Shown here piece by piece: positions 25,906 to 33,976 of a stretch of DNA of 41,201 nucleotides (position 1 is its first letter; each line of letters begins with the position of its first letter). The notes below the pieces were generated by a model. That model did no database searches. It had not been told where the DNA came from and worked only from the letters and a program-made list of their open reading frames with translations. Source of the DNA: an uncultured Bacteroidales bacterium (GTDB taxonomy: Bacteria; Bacteroidota; Bacteroidia; Bacteroidales; UBA932); NCBI GenBank assembly GCA_944322575.1, contig CALUPK010000019.1:1-41201 (forward strand), in the 5' to 3' direction. Made by a program: the position numbers and the translations under genes.

Positions 25906-25934
25906 AAACTACAGACTCAAATGTTGATACATTA

Positions 25935-25964
25935 CAAATATAAGATATCCCCCCCATTAACCAA
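25935..25964 (-). promoter_or_regulatory. Candidate promoter of the LuxR-type gene
   Basis: Minus-strand TTTG (25961-25964), 18 nt, and a perfect TATATTTG (25935-25942), 30 nt before the ATG. The nearest palindrome (25982-25995) lies 18 nt upstream of its -33 element. Confidence 0.5.
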
Positions 25965-25981
25965 ATATTTAAAATAAAAAA

Positions 25982-26070
25982 GACACAAAAGTATTTTTCA
26001 TCAGGCCTTAGTCAATTACACACTAAAGTGTCGAAATCACATACACTCAACACATAAACACTTTTGTGTC
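25982..26070. promoter_or_regulatory. Three related operator-like palindromes between divergent promoters
   Basis: Sites at 25982-25995 (GACAC AAAA GTATT, half conserved), 26019-26032 (CACAC TAAA GTGTC) and 26057-26070 (AACAC TTTT GTGTC). Centres are 37 and 38 bp apart. The third site abuts the -33 element of the serine hydrolase promoter. Position and similarity suggest binding sites for the adjacent LuxR-type regulator. Confidence 0.6.
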
Positions 26071-26101
26071 TTGCCTGCGCCGCCGGCAGTGGCGACCTTT
26101 G
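26071..26101 (+). promoter_or_regulatory. Candidate promoter of the serine hydrolase gene
   Basis: TTG (26071-26073), 20 nt, and GACCTTTG (26094-26101, one mismatch to TAnnTTTG), 19 nt before the ATG at 26121. It is directly next to the third palindrome. Confidence 0.45.
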
Positions 26102-26120
26102 CACCAAAAGAAAAACAGAA

Positions 26121-27389
26121 ATGAGAAAACTCATACAAGCGTTTACTATACTGGCTTGCATAATGTCATTGGATTCATGTATTGTATATAAGGGAATCAA
26201 ATACGGTAATGCGGCAGTCGATGATTACACGGTGTTTGAACAAGATACAGTGTACAGAGGTCCTCGGACTTTCACTTTTCCCGAACTGCCTGAAACGGAA
26301 AGGGTGCTGGACACAATGAAACTGAATTTTTATCTGGCCCGTCTGGATTCCGTATGCAGGATGAGTATCCCGGAATCAATGGAGAGTTGCGGTAAGCCGG
26401 CAGCTGCACTTATCATCAGAAATGATACGATAGTTTTCGAGCACTATTACGGTGGCTGGAACAAGGATAGCCAATCATGTATCTTCTCTGTAACCAAGAC
26501 CATAACATCAATGCTTTGCGGCATTGCGCTCAAAGAAGGATATATCAAGAGTCTGAACGATCCGGTCACTGATTATATACCTGAACTTCAAAAGAAAGAC
26601 CCTTTATTTGATTCGTTAAGGATAGAGCACCTTCTTGATATGACAGCCGGCTTGAAGTTTAAAGAGAACTACAGCTGGAATCCTTTTTCAAAAATGGCAC
26701 ATCTGTATATGGGCAACGATGCGATGAAAGTTGTCAAGAACATGAAGTTCTCCCATAAACCCGGTGAATACTACCATTATGATTCAATGACAGCCCAAAT
26801 TTTGGGAATCATAATAGAAAGGGCTACAGGAATGCCGTATGCACAATATCTTTCCGAAAAGGTATGGCAACCGTTAGGGATGGAGAAAAATGCACTTATC
26901 GGACTGGACAGCAGAAAACATGGGGTGGCAAAAAGCTATGCCGGCCTTACAAGCAATGTGAGGGATTTGGCAAAAATCGGACGTCTGTATCTGAATGCTG
27001 GCAATTGGAACGGAACGCAAATTATTGATTCTGCTTTCACGGCACGTTCATTAAGCACACATGTCAGCGGTGAAAAGCGTAGATATACTTATTCATATTC
27101 CTGGTATTGGGGTATTATCGGAGAGAAGAGCTTCTCAGATACAGATAGTCTTAAGGCTTACTATCAGGACCCGCACAATCTGCCTGAGAATGTAACCTAT
27201 TGTGGCTGGCAACGGCAGGAAGATGACAGGGCGAGAGCTATTCTTCACCAAGGCGGCCATTGGGCTTTCGGGCTATACGGGCAGATTCTATACGTCAATC
27301 CATGTAAAAATATCATAGGTGTTTATCTCGGAGCCGACAGGACGGAGGATTTCCAGAATGTTTTCGAAAAAGCGATGAATGCGCTTTAA
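26121..27389 (+). CDS. Serine hydrolase, class C beta-lactamase/PBP fold lipoprotein
   Basis: Exported lipoprotein of 422 aa with lipobox LDSC (Cys20), started at 26121 because this gives a clean signal peptide. The beta-lactamase-related (PF00144) domain shows SxxK as Ser123-Val-Thr-Lys126. A later YHYDSMTAQILG occupies the Tyr motif region, and HQGGHWAFGLYGQ the third motif. It may be a peptidase, esterase or D-aminoacyl hydrolase; true beta-lactamase activity cannot be inferred. The gene is clearly more AT-rich than the barrel gene behind it, suggesting separate origin. It diverges from the LuxR-type regulator and is followed 30 nt later by a 5'-truncated outer-membrane barrel gene. Confidence 0.88.
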   Translation: MRKLIQAFTILACIMSLDSCIVYKGIKYGNAAVDDYTVFEQDTVYRGPRTFTFPELPETERVLDTMKLNFYLARLDSVCRMSIPESMESCGKPAAALIIRNDTIVFEHYYGGWNKDSQSCIFSVTKTITSMLCGIALKEGYIKSLNDPVTDYIPELQKKDPLFDSLRIEHLLDMTAGLKFKENYSWNPFSKMAHLYMGNDAMKVVKNMKFSHKPGEYYHYDSMTAQILGIIIERATGMPYAQYLSEKVWQPLGMEKNALIGLDSRKHGVAKSYAGLTSNVRDLAKIGRLYLNAGNWNGTQIIDSAFTARSLSTHVSGEKRRYTYSYSWYWGIIGEKSFSDTDSLKAYYQDPHNLPENVTYCGWQRQEDDRARAILHQGGHWAFGLYGQILYVNPCKNIIGVYLGADRTEDFQNVFEKAMNAL

Positions 27390-27418
27390 TAATTTTTTAT
27401 TTCTCCCCTTTATCATTC

Positions 27419-29086
27419 GTGCCATATCACATGACCGGGAACTGCTTGAAAAGATTCTCCGGCTACCTGCAGGCCTCTGCGGGCGCCAACATGTACGGCT
27501 ACGGAGGTGAGTCCGCCCGCAGCATCTTCAGGGCCAGGACCGGTAACCTCAGCATCTACAACACCCTCGCATACGTAAGACAACGCTACTTCAGCGACAA
27601 CGAGAGCGAATACCTCTTCAAGGAAACCGGCTCGGACATCCTCTCCAAAGAGGAGTACCGCAGCTGGGGAGGATACCTCTCCGACAGGCTCAATCTCTCA
27701 TACGAGATAAACCCTAGCCACTTCCTCGGAGTCTCCGGCTACATCCACACCTACCGCAACAGTCCATATACCAACACTTTCTATACCGGCTCCGACAGCA
27801 CCTCACAGCTCTACGCCCCCTCCCGCACCGACAAGTATCAGGGAGTGTTCAACTACACCTGGAACATCAACGACAAGGGCGGCAAGCTGGCCGTCACTGC
27901 CGACTACCTCCGCACCAACAACACCGTGGACCAGTTCCTCACCCCTGAAGGAGGGCCTGAGGAAGACCACGGCCACACCTTCCAGACCACGGACATGGTG
28001 CGCGTGCGCCCTACCCTCAACTATCCCGCAGGCAAGGGCATGATCTCCGCCGGAGCCGACGTCCAGTACGTCTACTTCCGCGACCTCTCCACCACACAGA
28101 TGCAGCCCGTAGGACTGCACACCGTCATGACCGGATGGCAGCCGGCCGTATTCGCCGAGTACTCCGGTTCCGTCAAGAACTTCAGCTACGAGGCCGGACT
28201 CCGGGCCCAGATCAACTGGATGGACGTGACGGCGGAATCCGTGCACAACCGCAACCTGCAGTGGGGCATCCTGCCCATGGCCAGCCTCATGTACCTGATC
28301 AATCCTCAGAAAGGGCATACGATAGCCCTCCAGTACAAACGCACGATGAACGACCTGCCGTACAGCGCCATATCCTCATTCAGGCAGTATTCCTCTCCCC
28401 ACTCCTACGTGGTCGGAAATCCCGAGCTCGTGCCCGAGACACAGGACGAGGTCATGCTCATGGCCGGATTCTTCAACAAACTGACCGTTATGGCCGGATA
28501 CATCCACCTCAGCAACCCCATCATCTACATGACATACGTAGACCCGGAGCAGCCAGACGTCAGCTACAACATGCCGGAGAACGGAAAATACAACTCCCTC
28601 GCAGTATTCGGAGTAGAGGGCAACCTCAAGCCCTTCAAGTGGTGGACCGTCAAGCCCATGGTGAGCCTGCTGCTGCAGTACGCCAAGACCAGCCGGTACA
28701 CGGTCAGCAACCAGGCCATGTGGAAATTCTCCCTCAGCAACAACTTCTCCTTCTCCCCCACCTTCGGAGGCACCCTCAACGCCTACTACGAGCCAGAGAG
28801 CCGCATGCTCGACGCCCTCTGGAAACCAGTAGCCCAGGTCAACGGCTCCCTATACAAGACATTCCTCGACGACCGCCTCGAGCTGCGTCTTGACTTCACC
28901 CTCTGGCGCTACGGACGCAGGACCATCATCGAGACACCCGTCTACATGCAGTCCGTCTGGAACAGGACCAAGGAGACACGCGCCGAGCTCACGCTCACAT
29001 GGAACTTCTCCGGAGGAAAGAAAGTCAACGTACGCCGCAGCGCCGACAGCATTCAGGATTACAAGCAGATTACGGACCAAAGATAA
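27419..29086 (+). pseudogene. 5'-truncated outer-membrane beta-barrel protein (OMP_b-brl_3 type)
   Basis: The 555 codons read as the C-terminal barrel of a TonB-dependent-receptor-like OMP_b-brl_3 protein, with alternating strands such as NLSYEINPSHFLGVSGYIHT, PTLNYPAGKGMISAGADVQY, LRAQINWMDV and a final LTLTWNFSGGKK. Full-length relatives are longer and begin with a signal peptide, a carboxypeptidase-regulatory domain and a plug. None of these is here. The first codon is GTG with no signal peptide, and the frame is open a little upstream into spacer. The 5' third was probably lost when the AT-rich regulator/hydrolase block arrived. The rest of the frame is intact, so the loss may be recent. 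An alternative is a truncated but translated product without an export signal. Confidence 0.75.
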
Positions 29087-29102
29087 CTGCTTGAACTTGC
29101 CC

Positions 29103-29318
29103 ATTGATGGCTCGGACGGGAACGTCCGTGGCAGACATTCAGTTTTTAAGACATCCGAGCGGAATTACTTTTACCCCGTCCGGCCTGGTGTAGGCCATAC
29201 GGCCGCCCGTTAAGATTATCAGCAGATCCGGTTCACGCAGAGGGACTTGTCTTTCCCCTTCATTATGTTGCCGTATAAGACGCTGCAACTCTGTTAAATG
29301 CTGTGCACCTGACTCTAT
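29103..29318. repeat. Direct repeat R1, left copy (216 bp)
   Basis: Matches 35261-35476 with about three differences (for example CTCGGACGG against CTCGAACGG). It holds the 3' end of an FtsX-type permease frame and the last 60 codons of ATPase copy 2. The copies are 6158 bp apart in the same orientation. Confidence 0.95.
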
Positions 29319-30431
29319 ATCCGCACTGCCCAGCTTGCACTCTATTAGCGCATAGCGTCCGTCTGAAAGATGAAGTACGATGTCGGCCTCCAGACCATAC
29401 CGGTCCCTATAATAAGAAATATGCGTATTGAAATCAGGAGTGTAAGCTCTCAGATCACGTATGCACATCTGTTCGAAAATAAATCCGAAAGTCTTAAGCT
29501 GAATCATAAGAGCCTCAGGGGACAACCCCATGGCCGCCACTGCAATTGACGGATCTATGAATCCCCGCTTCACGCCACTGCGTATAGCCGTCTTACTGCG
29601 TATGGCCGGGCTCCATGCGTCTATATTGCTGATGACAAACAGTTTTTTAAGAGCTGCCACGTAATCGTCCATTGTTACCATAGACGCAGTGACCTCACCT
29701 GAAGCTGTAATATCTTCCAGCAGAGAAGTATTCTTGGCGGTAGTAGAAATGTTCCGGGCATAAGCACGCAGAATCATGCGGGCTATTCTCTCATCTCTGG
29801 CAATACCGTCAATGCGTGAAATATCCTCCCGGCACACAGTGTCAATATAGTTTTCCGCAATCATCAACTTTGCCCTGTCACTGGAAAGACTGACAGTGCC
29901 TGGCCATCCTCCACGACACGCTGCAAAAATGATATCCTCAATGCTCATATCTGATTTGATACCGTCTATGTCGGAAGCCGGGTCATCAAATAAACTGCGT
30001 AGGGAGATTTTGCCGTTGGACTCCCTGCTTTCCCACAGGCTCATGGGAAGCATTACCATCCGTGAGATGCGGCTGTTGCCGGAATGAAGTATTTTTGTTC
30101 TGTCTACGGCATTTGATCCGGTGAGAATAAATTGTCCCGGCAAACCGCGTTCGTCTACTATAGTCCTTACGGCATCCCAGATTACAGGTATATCCTGCCA
30201 TTCGTCTATCAGCCTCGGAGTACTGCCCTGAAGCAGAAGAGAAGGCTTTGAAGCGGCAGTCGCCTTATATTCTTCCCTCATATCCGTATCCTGAATCTTG
30301 ATGACACTTTTTGCAATCTGTTGTGAGGTAGTTGTCTTTCCACACCATTTGGGACCTTCTACCAATACTGCTCCAAATGCTTCCAGCCTTTCTTTCAAGA
30401 CATCATCTGCTATCCTGTGTAAGTACCGCAT
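29139..30431 (-). CDS. AAA ATPase with DUF4143-type C-terminus, copy 2
   Basis: P-loop ATPase of 430 aa. Walker A is GPKWCGKTT (about 26-34), Walker B RLIDEWQDI and sensor LTGSN. The C-terminus carries a nuclease-like sheet (GLEADIVLHLSDGRYALIECK, then KLGSADIESG) that resembles PD-(D/E)xK-type cores common in this group. Function is unknown; fewer than 30% of residues look shared with copies 1 and 3 by eye, so they are not recent duplicates. A full promoter lies at 30454-30485 with three 23-bp repeats beyond it. The last 60 codons are duplicated at 35297-35477. It is more AT-rich than core genes nearby. Confidence 0.88.
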   Translation of the reverse strand: MRYLHRIADDVLKERLEAFGAVLVEGPKWCGKTTTSQQIAKSVIKIQDTDMREEYKATAASKPSLLLQGSTPRLIDEWQDIPVIWDAVRTIVDERGLPGQFILTGSNAVDRTKILHSGNSRISRMVMLPMSLWESRESNGKISLRSLFDDPASDIDGIKSDMSIEDIIFAACRGGWPGTVSLSSDRAKLMIAENYIDTVCREDISRIDGIARDERIARMILRAYARNISTTAKNTSLLEDITASGEVTASMVTMDDYVAALKKLFVISNIDAWSPAIRSKTAIRSGVKRGFIDPSIAVAAMGLSPEALMIQLKTFGFIFEQMCIRDLRAYTPDFNTHISYYRDRYGLEADIVLHLSDGRYALIECKLGSADIESGAQHLTELQRLIRQHNEGERQVPLREPDLLIILTGGRMAYTRPDGVKVIPLGCLKN

Positions 30432-30453
30432 AATGTTGACTGTTTATTTGACG

Positions 30454-30485
30454 CAAAGATATTGAAAATATATATTTTACACAAA
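30454..30485 (-). promoter_or_regulatory. Promoter of ATPase copy 2
   Basis: Minus-strand TTTG (30482-30485), exactly 20 nt, and a perfect TATCTTTG (30454-30461), 22 nt before the ATG. It is one of the clearest promoters in the window. Confidence 0.7.
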
Positions 30486-30489
30486 TTCA

Positions 30490-30558
30490 CTTTAAACTTT
30501 TGCGGTGTTTTGCTTTAAGCTTTTGCGGTATTTTACTTTAAACTTTTGCGGTATAATC
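30490..30558. repeat. Three 23-bp repeats upstream of ATPase copy 2
   Basis: Units at 30490-30512, 30513-30535 and 30536-30558 share CTTTAAACTTTTGCGGT with one or two changes. They begin 4 bp beyond the -33 element. The third unit also opens the 127-bp repeat R2, and only one copy is present at the matching place near 36582. Confidence 0.85.
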
Positions 30559-30660
30559 TCACCCATTGATAGCGCGGACAGGGTCGACCGTAGCGGCCTT
30601 CCAGGCGGGGATGAGGCCGGAGAGGATGCCGAGGACGACGGCTATGAGCATGCCGGCAAG
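30534..30660. repeat. Direct repeat R2, left copy (127 bp)
   Basis: Matches 36581-36707 with two differences. The right copy is the genuine 3' end of the FtsX-type permease gene, so this copy is a displaced fragment. The copies are 6047 bp apart in the same orientation. Confidence 0.95.
30561..30660 (-). pseudogene. Fragment of an FtsX/MacB-type permease gene (last 33 codons)
   Basis: The minus strand reads the C-terminal helix and tail of the permease (LAGMLIAVVLGILSGLIPAW, then KAATVDPVRAING and stop), matching the intact gene at 36606. No start or preceding domain is present. It ends at GGCAAG, where a GH109-like fragment begins. Confidence 0.9.
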
Positions 30661-30722
30661 ATGACCGGAATCCACCTCAACGTCATGTCCCCGTCACTAC
30701 GACCGCAAGTACCACCTGCAAC
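30655..30722 (+). pseudogene. Fragment resembling the GH109 gene
   Basis: About 65 bp resemble 23246-23313 inside the GH109 gene: shared GGCAAGATGA, ATCCACC, CAACGTCATG and TACGACCGCAAGTACCA, with scattered differences and a 2-bp deletion. It is too diverged to be a recent copy of that gene, so it probably derives from another GH109 paralogue. Confidence 0.7.
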
Positions 30723-30786
30723 AATAGACAGGACTGTTCCGGAACCATATACAGTTTAGGAACAGTTTTTTTATTAACTTCGCGGT

Positions 30787-32478
30787 ATGACTGTGTTTAG
30801 TTTACACCACATAACTATACTTTTATCAATAGGTTTGCTGATCTCCTCCATGTCATGCTCCGACCGAAGCGGGCAGGTGAGTTCCGCGCTGGCCGCAGCC
30901 GACTCGCTGATGATGACTCAGCCGCAGGCAGCCTTCGACACCCTGAGCGGCATCGACAGCACAGAAGTCAGGAAAATGAGCAGACGGGACAGGGCCTTCT
31001 ACACCCTGCTCAGGACCGAAGCCGAGTACAAATGCTGGCTGCCGGTGGCGGAGGACACGGCCATATCCGAGGCAGTGAGGTACTACCGCCGCCGCGGACC
31101 GGAGGACAGACTGGCGCGGGCGCTGACCATGCAGGGGGCGGTGATCTCCGAGCGGGGAAACGCTAAGGGGGCAATGAAGGCCTATAAAGAGGCTGAGCCG
31201 ATAGTCGAGAACGGAGGAGACCTCGAGCAGCTAGGGCTGATCAATACTAGAATAGGGGAACTGTACAAAGGGAGCTTCATCAATGACTCCGCTGCGATAG
31301 CCAGATACCGGAAAGCCCTGGACTGCTTCGAAAAGGCCGGGCTGCCGGAAAGAATCATGTACACACACTCTTCCATTGCCCGGATGCTCATACTGGACTC
31401 CGCCGATAAGGCCATCTCCCACCTTGAAAAGGCGATGTCAATGGCGGAACAATCCGGGAACAGGTCCTTAACCCTCTCCTGTCTTGAGCTGTACAGCCAC
31501 TTCTATTACTCAAGGCAAGACTACCGGGGGATAATATCCACAACAAGAAGAGTCCTGCCGGCATACATGACAGGAGCACAGAACAGCGCAGAAGAGAGGA
31601 TGTTCAACAACCTGTTCTATAATACTGCATTGGCATACTGCAGAATGAATCTGCCGGATTCGGCAAGAACCTCTGTCGGCAAAATGAGCACGAACTCATC
31701 GATAGACAGCATGATGGTCTATTACGCCTGTGCGGAGATAGCCCGGCAAGAGGAGAGATGGAAGGATGCGGACAGGCTCAGCAACAAATCCAGGGACATC
31801 AACGAAAGAATCGTAGCCGCAGCATACGATGAGAACATCTATTCCCTGGAAAAAGAACTCGACTACCGGAGAATAGCGTCAGAACGGGACAAAGCGGAAG
31901 AGCGTCAGAAAATCTCAATACTCGTTTCTCTGCTCGCAGTATCATTTCTTGGAGCTGCTGTCCTCATTCTCTATTCCCGCAACAAAAAGCTGAAGGCAGA
32001 AGGAGCGCTTCTTCTGGCATCCATCCGCTCATACGAACACGATGCGGCGGCCAAAGCCAGCCTGACTGTAAAAAATGAGCAGACAGAACCGATAATGAGG
32101 GATATGGTCGCCATGATAGGAGAACTCAACGATTCCTATTTCCGCTACGGCAGCACAGGTGCATTTCCCGAGAAAATAAAAGCCGTCATCGAGAAATTCT
32201 TCCCGAAAAAAGACACTCCGGGCAGGATATACGCTATATGCGATAATCTGTATCCCGGAGTCCTTGCAGGCATCAGAAGCACCTATCCGCATCTTACGGA
32301 GAACGACATATTTCTTATAGCGCTCATGGCCTGCGGCCTGCCCACAGGGGCTGTATGTGCGATAAAAAGGGTAAGCGAAAACGCAGTGAACGTGCATAAG
32401 TCGAGGGTCGCCTCGAAGATGAAACTTGACGGACCTCTTTCAGATTTTGTATCCAGAACGTTCGTAAGGCACGATTAA
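30787..32478 (+). CDS. TPR protein with membrane helix and C-terminal helix-turn-helix
   Basis: Protein of 563 aa of a kind common in Bacteroidota. A lipoprotein-like signal ends in SSMSC (Cys24). Tetratricopeptide-like helices (about 30-340) face the periplasm. A coiled segment (SLEKELDYRR, DKAEERQK) precedes one membrane helix (about 378-398). The cytosolic end carries a LuxR-like helix-turn-helix: TENDIFLIALMACGLPTGAV, then RVSENAVNVHKSRVASKM. Such proteins may pass an envelope signal to transcription. The start at 30787 is an ATG 27 nt after a short AT run with TAACTTCG, a weak -7 box. The neighbours downstream are propeller genes. Confidence 0.82.
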   Translation: MTVFSLHHITILLSIGLLISSMSCSDRSGQVSSALAAADSLMMTQPQAAFDTLSGIDSTEVRKMSRRDRAFYTLLRTEAEYKCWLPVAEDTAISEAVRYYRRRGPEDRLARALTMQGAVISERGNAKGAMKAYKEAEPIVENGGDLEQLGLINTRIGELYKGSFINDSAAIARYRKALDCFEKAGLPERIMYTHSSIARMLILDSADKAISHLEKAMSMAEQSGNRSLTLSCLELYSHFYYSRQDYRGIISTTRRVLPAYMTGAQNSAEERMFNNLFYNTALAYCRMNLPDSARTSVGKMSTNSSIDSMMVYYACAEIARQEERWKDADRLSNKSRDINERIVAAAYDENIYSLEKELDYRRIASERDKAEERQKISILVSLLAVSFLGAAVLILYSRNKKLKAEGALLLASIRSYEHDAAAKASLTVKNEQTEPIMRDMVAMIGELNDSYFRYGSTGAFPEKIKAVIEKFFPKKDTPGRIYAICDNLYPGVLAGIRSTYPHLTENDIFLIALMACGLPTGAVCAIKRVSENAVNVHKSRVASKMKLDGPLSDFVSRTFVRHD

Positions 32479-32654
32479 TAACTTATCACCACGCTTGGAA
32501 TAGCCTGAATGCTAAATGCAAATCGCCTGATTCTCAGGACTGTTTGCCTTGATAACGCTTATTTAAATTTATCAACTGACAATCAACATCTTACAATGCA
32601 GTTGATAACATCGGAAAACTTGTCTGAGCCGTTTCTTGTCATTATAATTGTACC

Positions 32655-32794
32655 ATGAAAAAAATTTTATTGATTCGTATCTTATTGACTGCTATGTCAT
32701 CTCACTATCGTTAAGTGATGACGGCAAAAAACTTTATGTTTTCGGCACAGATAAGTACGGCATTGACGTTTTTAATCAATACACAATAATTTAA
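32655..32794 (+). pseudogene. Collapsed paralogue of the downstream propeller gene
   Basis: An ATG at 32655 starts a signal-peptide-like MKKILLIRILLTAM and hits TAA at 32712. In another frame, LSDDGKKLYVFGTDKYG then VFNQYTII and a stop (32792-32794) read like the last blade of a six-bladed propeller protein. Signal peptide and last blade are joined with the roughly 300 residues between missing, which fits an internal deletion. The rest of 32479-32827 holds nothing I recognise. Confidence 0.65.
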
Positions 32795-32827
32795 CTTGAT
32801 TTCGAACTCACGTTAAAAATCAAAAAC

Positions 32828-33883
32828 ATGAAAAAAACTGTTTTTCTTCTGTTGCCTCTAATGCTAATAACTTTTTGCGCGTACAGCCGAGAGTATAATC
32901 CGTTCGGACCCGCTGTGCGTCCTGTGAAACCGGAAAGCGAGCAAGTCCTAAAAGGATGTCCACTGTTCCGGCTGTCCACTGACGAGGCTCCCTTGTCATA
33001 TATTCTTGCCTGCGCCTACGACAGTATTCTGGTCGTGAGTCTTGACAAAAACGAGTTCGTGACGGGAGTATTCGACATCAGCCGTGGAGAATTGGTGGGG
33101 AAATACATACACAAAGGAAGGGGGCCAATGGAACTTTTATCTTTTTCCTCCACATACCAGTGCTGGGATGAAAGGGACTCGTTGTATTTGAACTGTTTCG
33201 ATGTTTCAGGGCAGAACAACTTCGTGTCGTTCAATATTACGGCAGCAGTGAAAGACGGGGAAATCAAGCTGCGCAGGATCGGAGAATTCATACCGGTCAC
33301 ACTGAATGCGCGTAAGGCTGATGACAGCACGAATGTTTATTATCGTCTTACAGACAACACAATGGCTTTGGAAAGATTTACGAAAAACGGTCATCTGCTC
33401 AACTCGTGGAAACTGTTTCCGGATATTCCCATGACTAATTTTTCGATAATGTCTTTCGGACTTGCACTGAGCGATGACGGGACAAAGGCCGCTATCGCAA
33501 TGACGGCCTTTCCGTGCCTCAACATCCTCGACATGGTAACAGGAGAAAGAAAGTCAGTGACTTTTGCCAGAAGAATTGGCTTTGAGCCTGTATATGACAC
33601 CTATCGCTCGTCCTTTACATATCCTGAAATTTCAAGTTGCTGCGGAACATTCACCTCCGGCGACCTCGTGTGCGTGCGGACGGACAATGTCGGGGACAGT
33701 AATGGAGACGCAAAATCCGCCCTGCTGATATTCGACTGGGACGGGAACTTGAAATACAGACTGCTGATATCCGAGGACCTGGCGACTTATGGAACAGTGT
33801 TCGATCCTGTCCACAAAAAGATGTACTGCTGCACAGAGGATGACGACACCCTCTACTGCTACGACTTGTCGGGATACCTTTAA
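32828..33883 (+). CDS. TolB-like six-bladed propeller protein (BF3164-like)
   Basis: Exported protein of 351 aa. A signal peptide (VFLLLPLMLITFCAYS, residues 4-19) has no clear lipobox Cys. The body has repeating propeller strands: ILVVSLDKNEFVTGVFDISR, GKYIHKGRGPMELL, LSDDGTKAAIAM, LLIFDWDGNLKYRLLISEDL and a C-terminal MYCCTEDDDTLYCYDL. The pattern matches the TolB-like propeller/6-bladed 6-bladed family widespread in Bacteroides. Its role is unknown; it may bind a ligand at the cell envelope. It is AT-richer than core genes. A truncated relative lies directly in front, so a tandem pair probably existed. Confidence 0.75.
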   Translation: MKKTVFLLLPLMLITFCAYSREYNPFGPAVRPVKPESEQVLKGCPLFRLSTDEAPLSYILACAYDSILVVSLDKNEFVTGVFDISRGELVGKYIHKGRGPMELLSFSSTYQCWDERDSLYLNCFDVSGQNNFVSFNITAAVKDGEIKLRRIGEFIPVTLNARKADDSTNVYYRLTDNTMALERFTKNGHLLNSWKLFPDIPMTNFSIMSFGLALSDDGTKAAIAMTAFPCLNILDMVTGERKSVTFARRIGFEPVYDTYRSSFTYPEISSCCGTFTSGDLVCVRTDNVGDSNGDAKSALLIFDWDGNLKYRLLISEDLATYGTVFDPVHKKMYCCTEDDDTLYCYDLSGYL

Positions 33884-33976
33884 ACTGACGTAATAGCACA
33901 CAGCCTCCTTATACAACAGAAAGCCTCGTAGCCGAAGCCATACGCAGAATCTCGCCATAGTACCAAGCCTCCCCCG

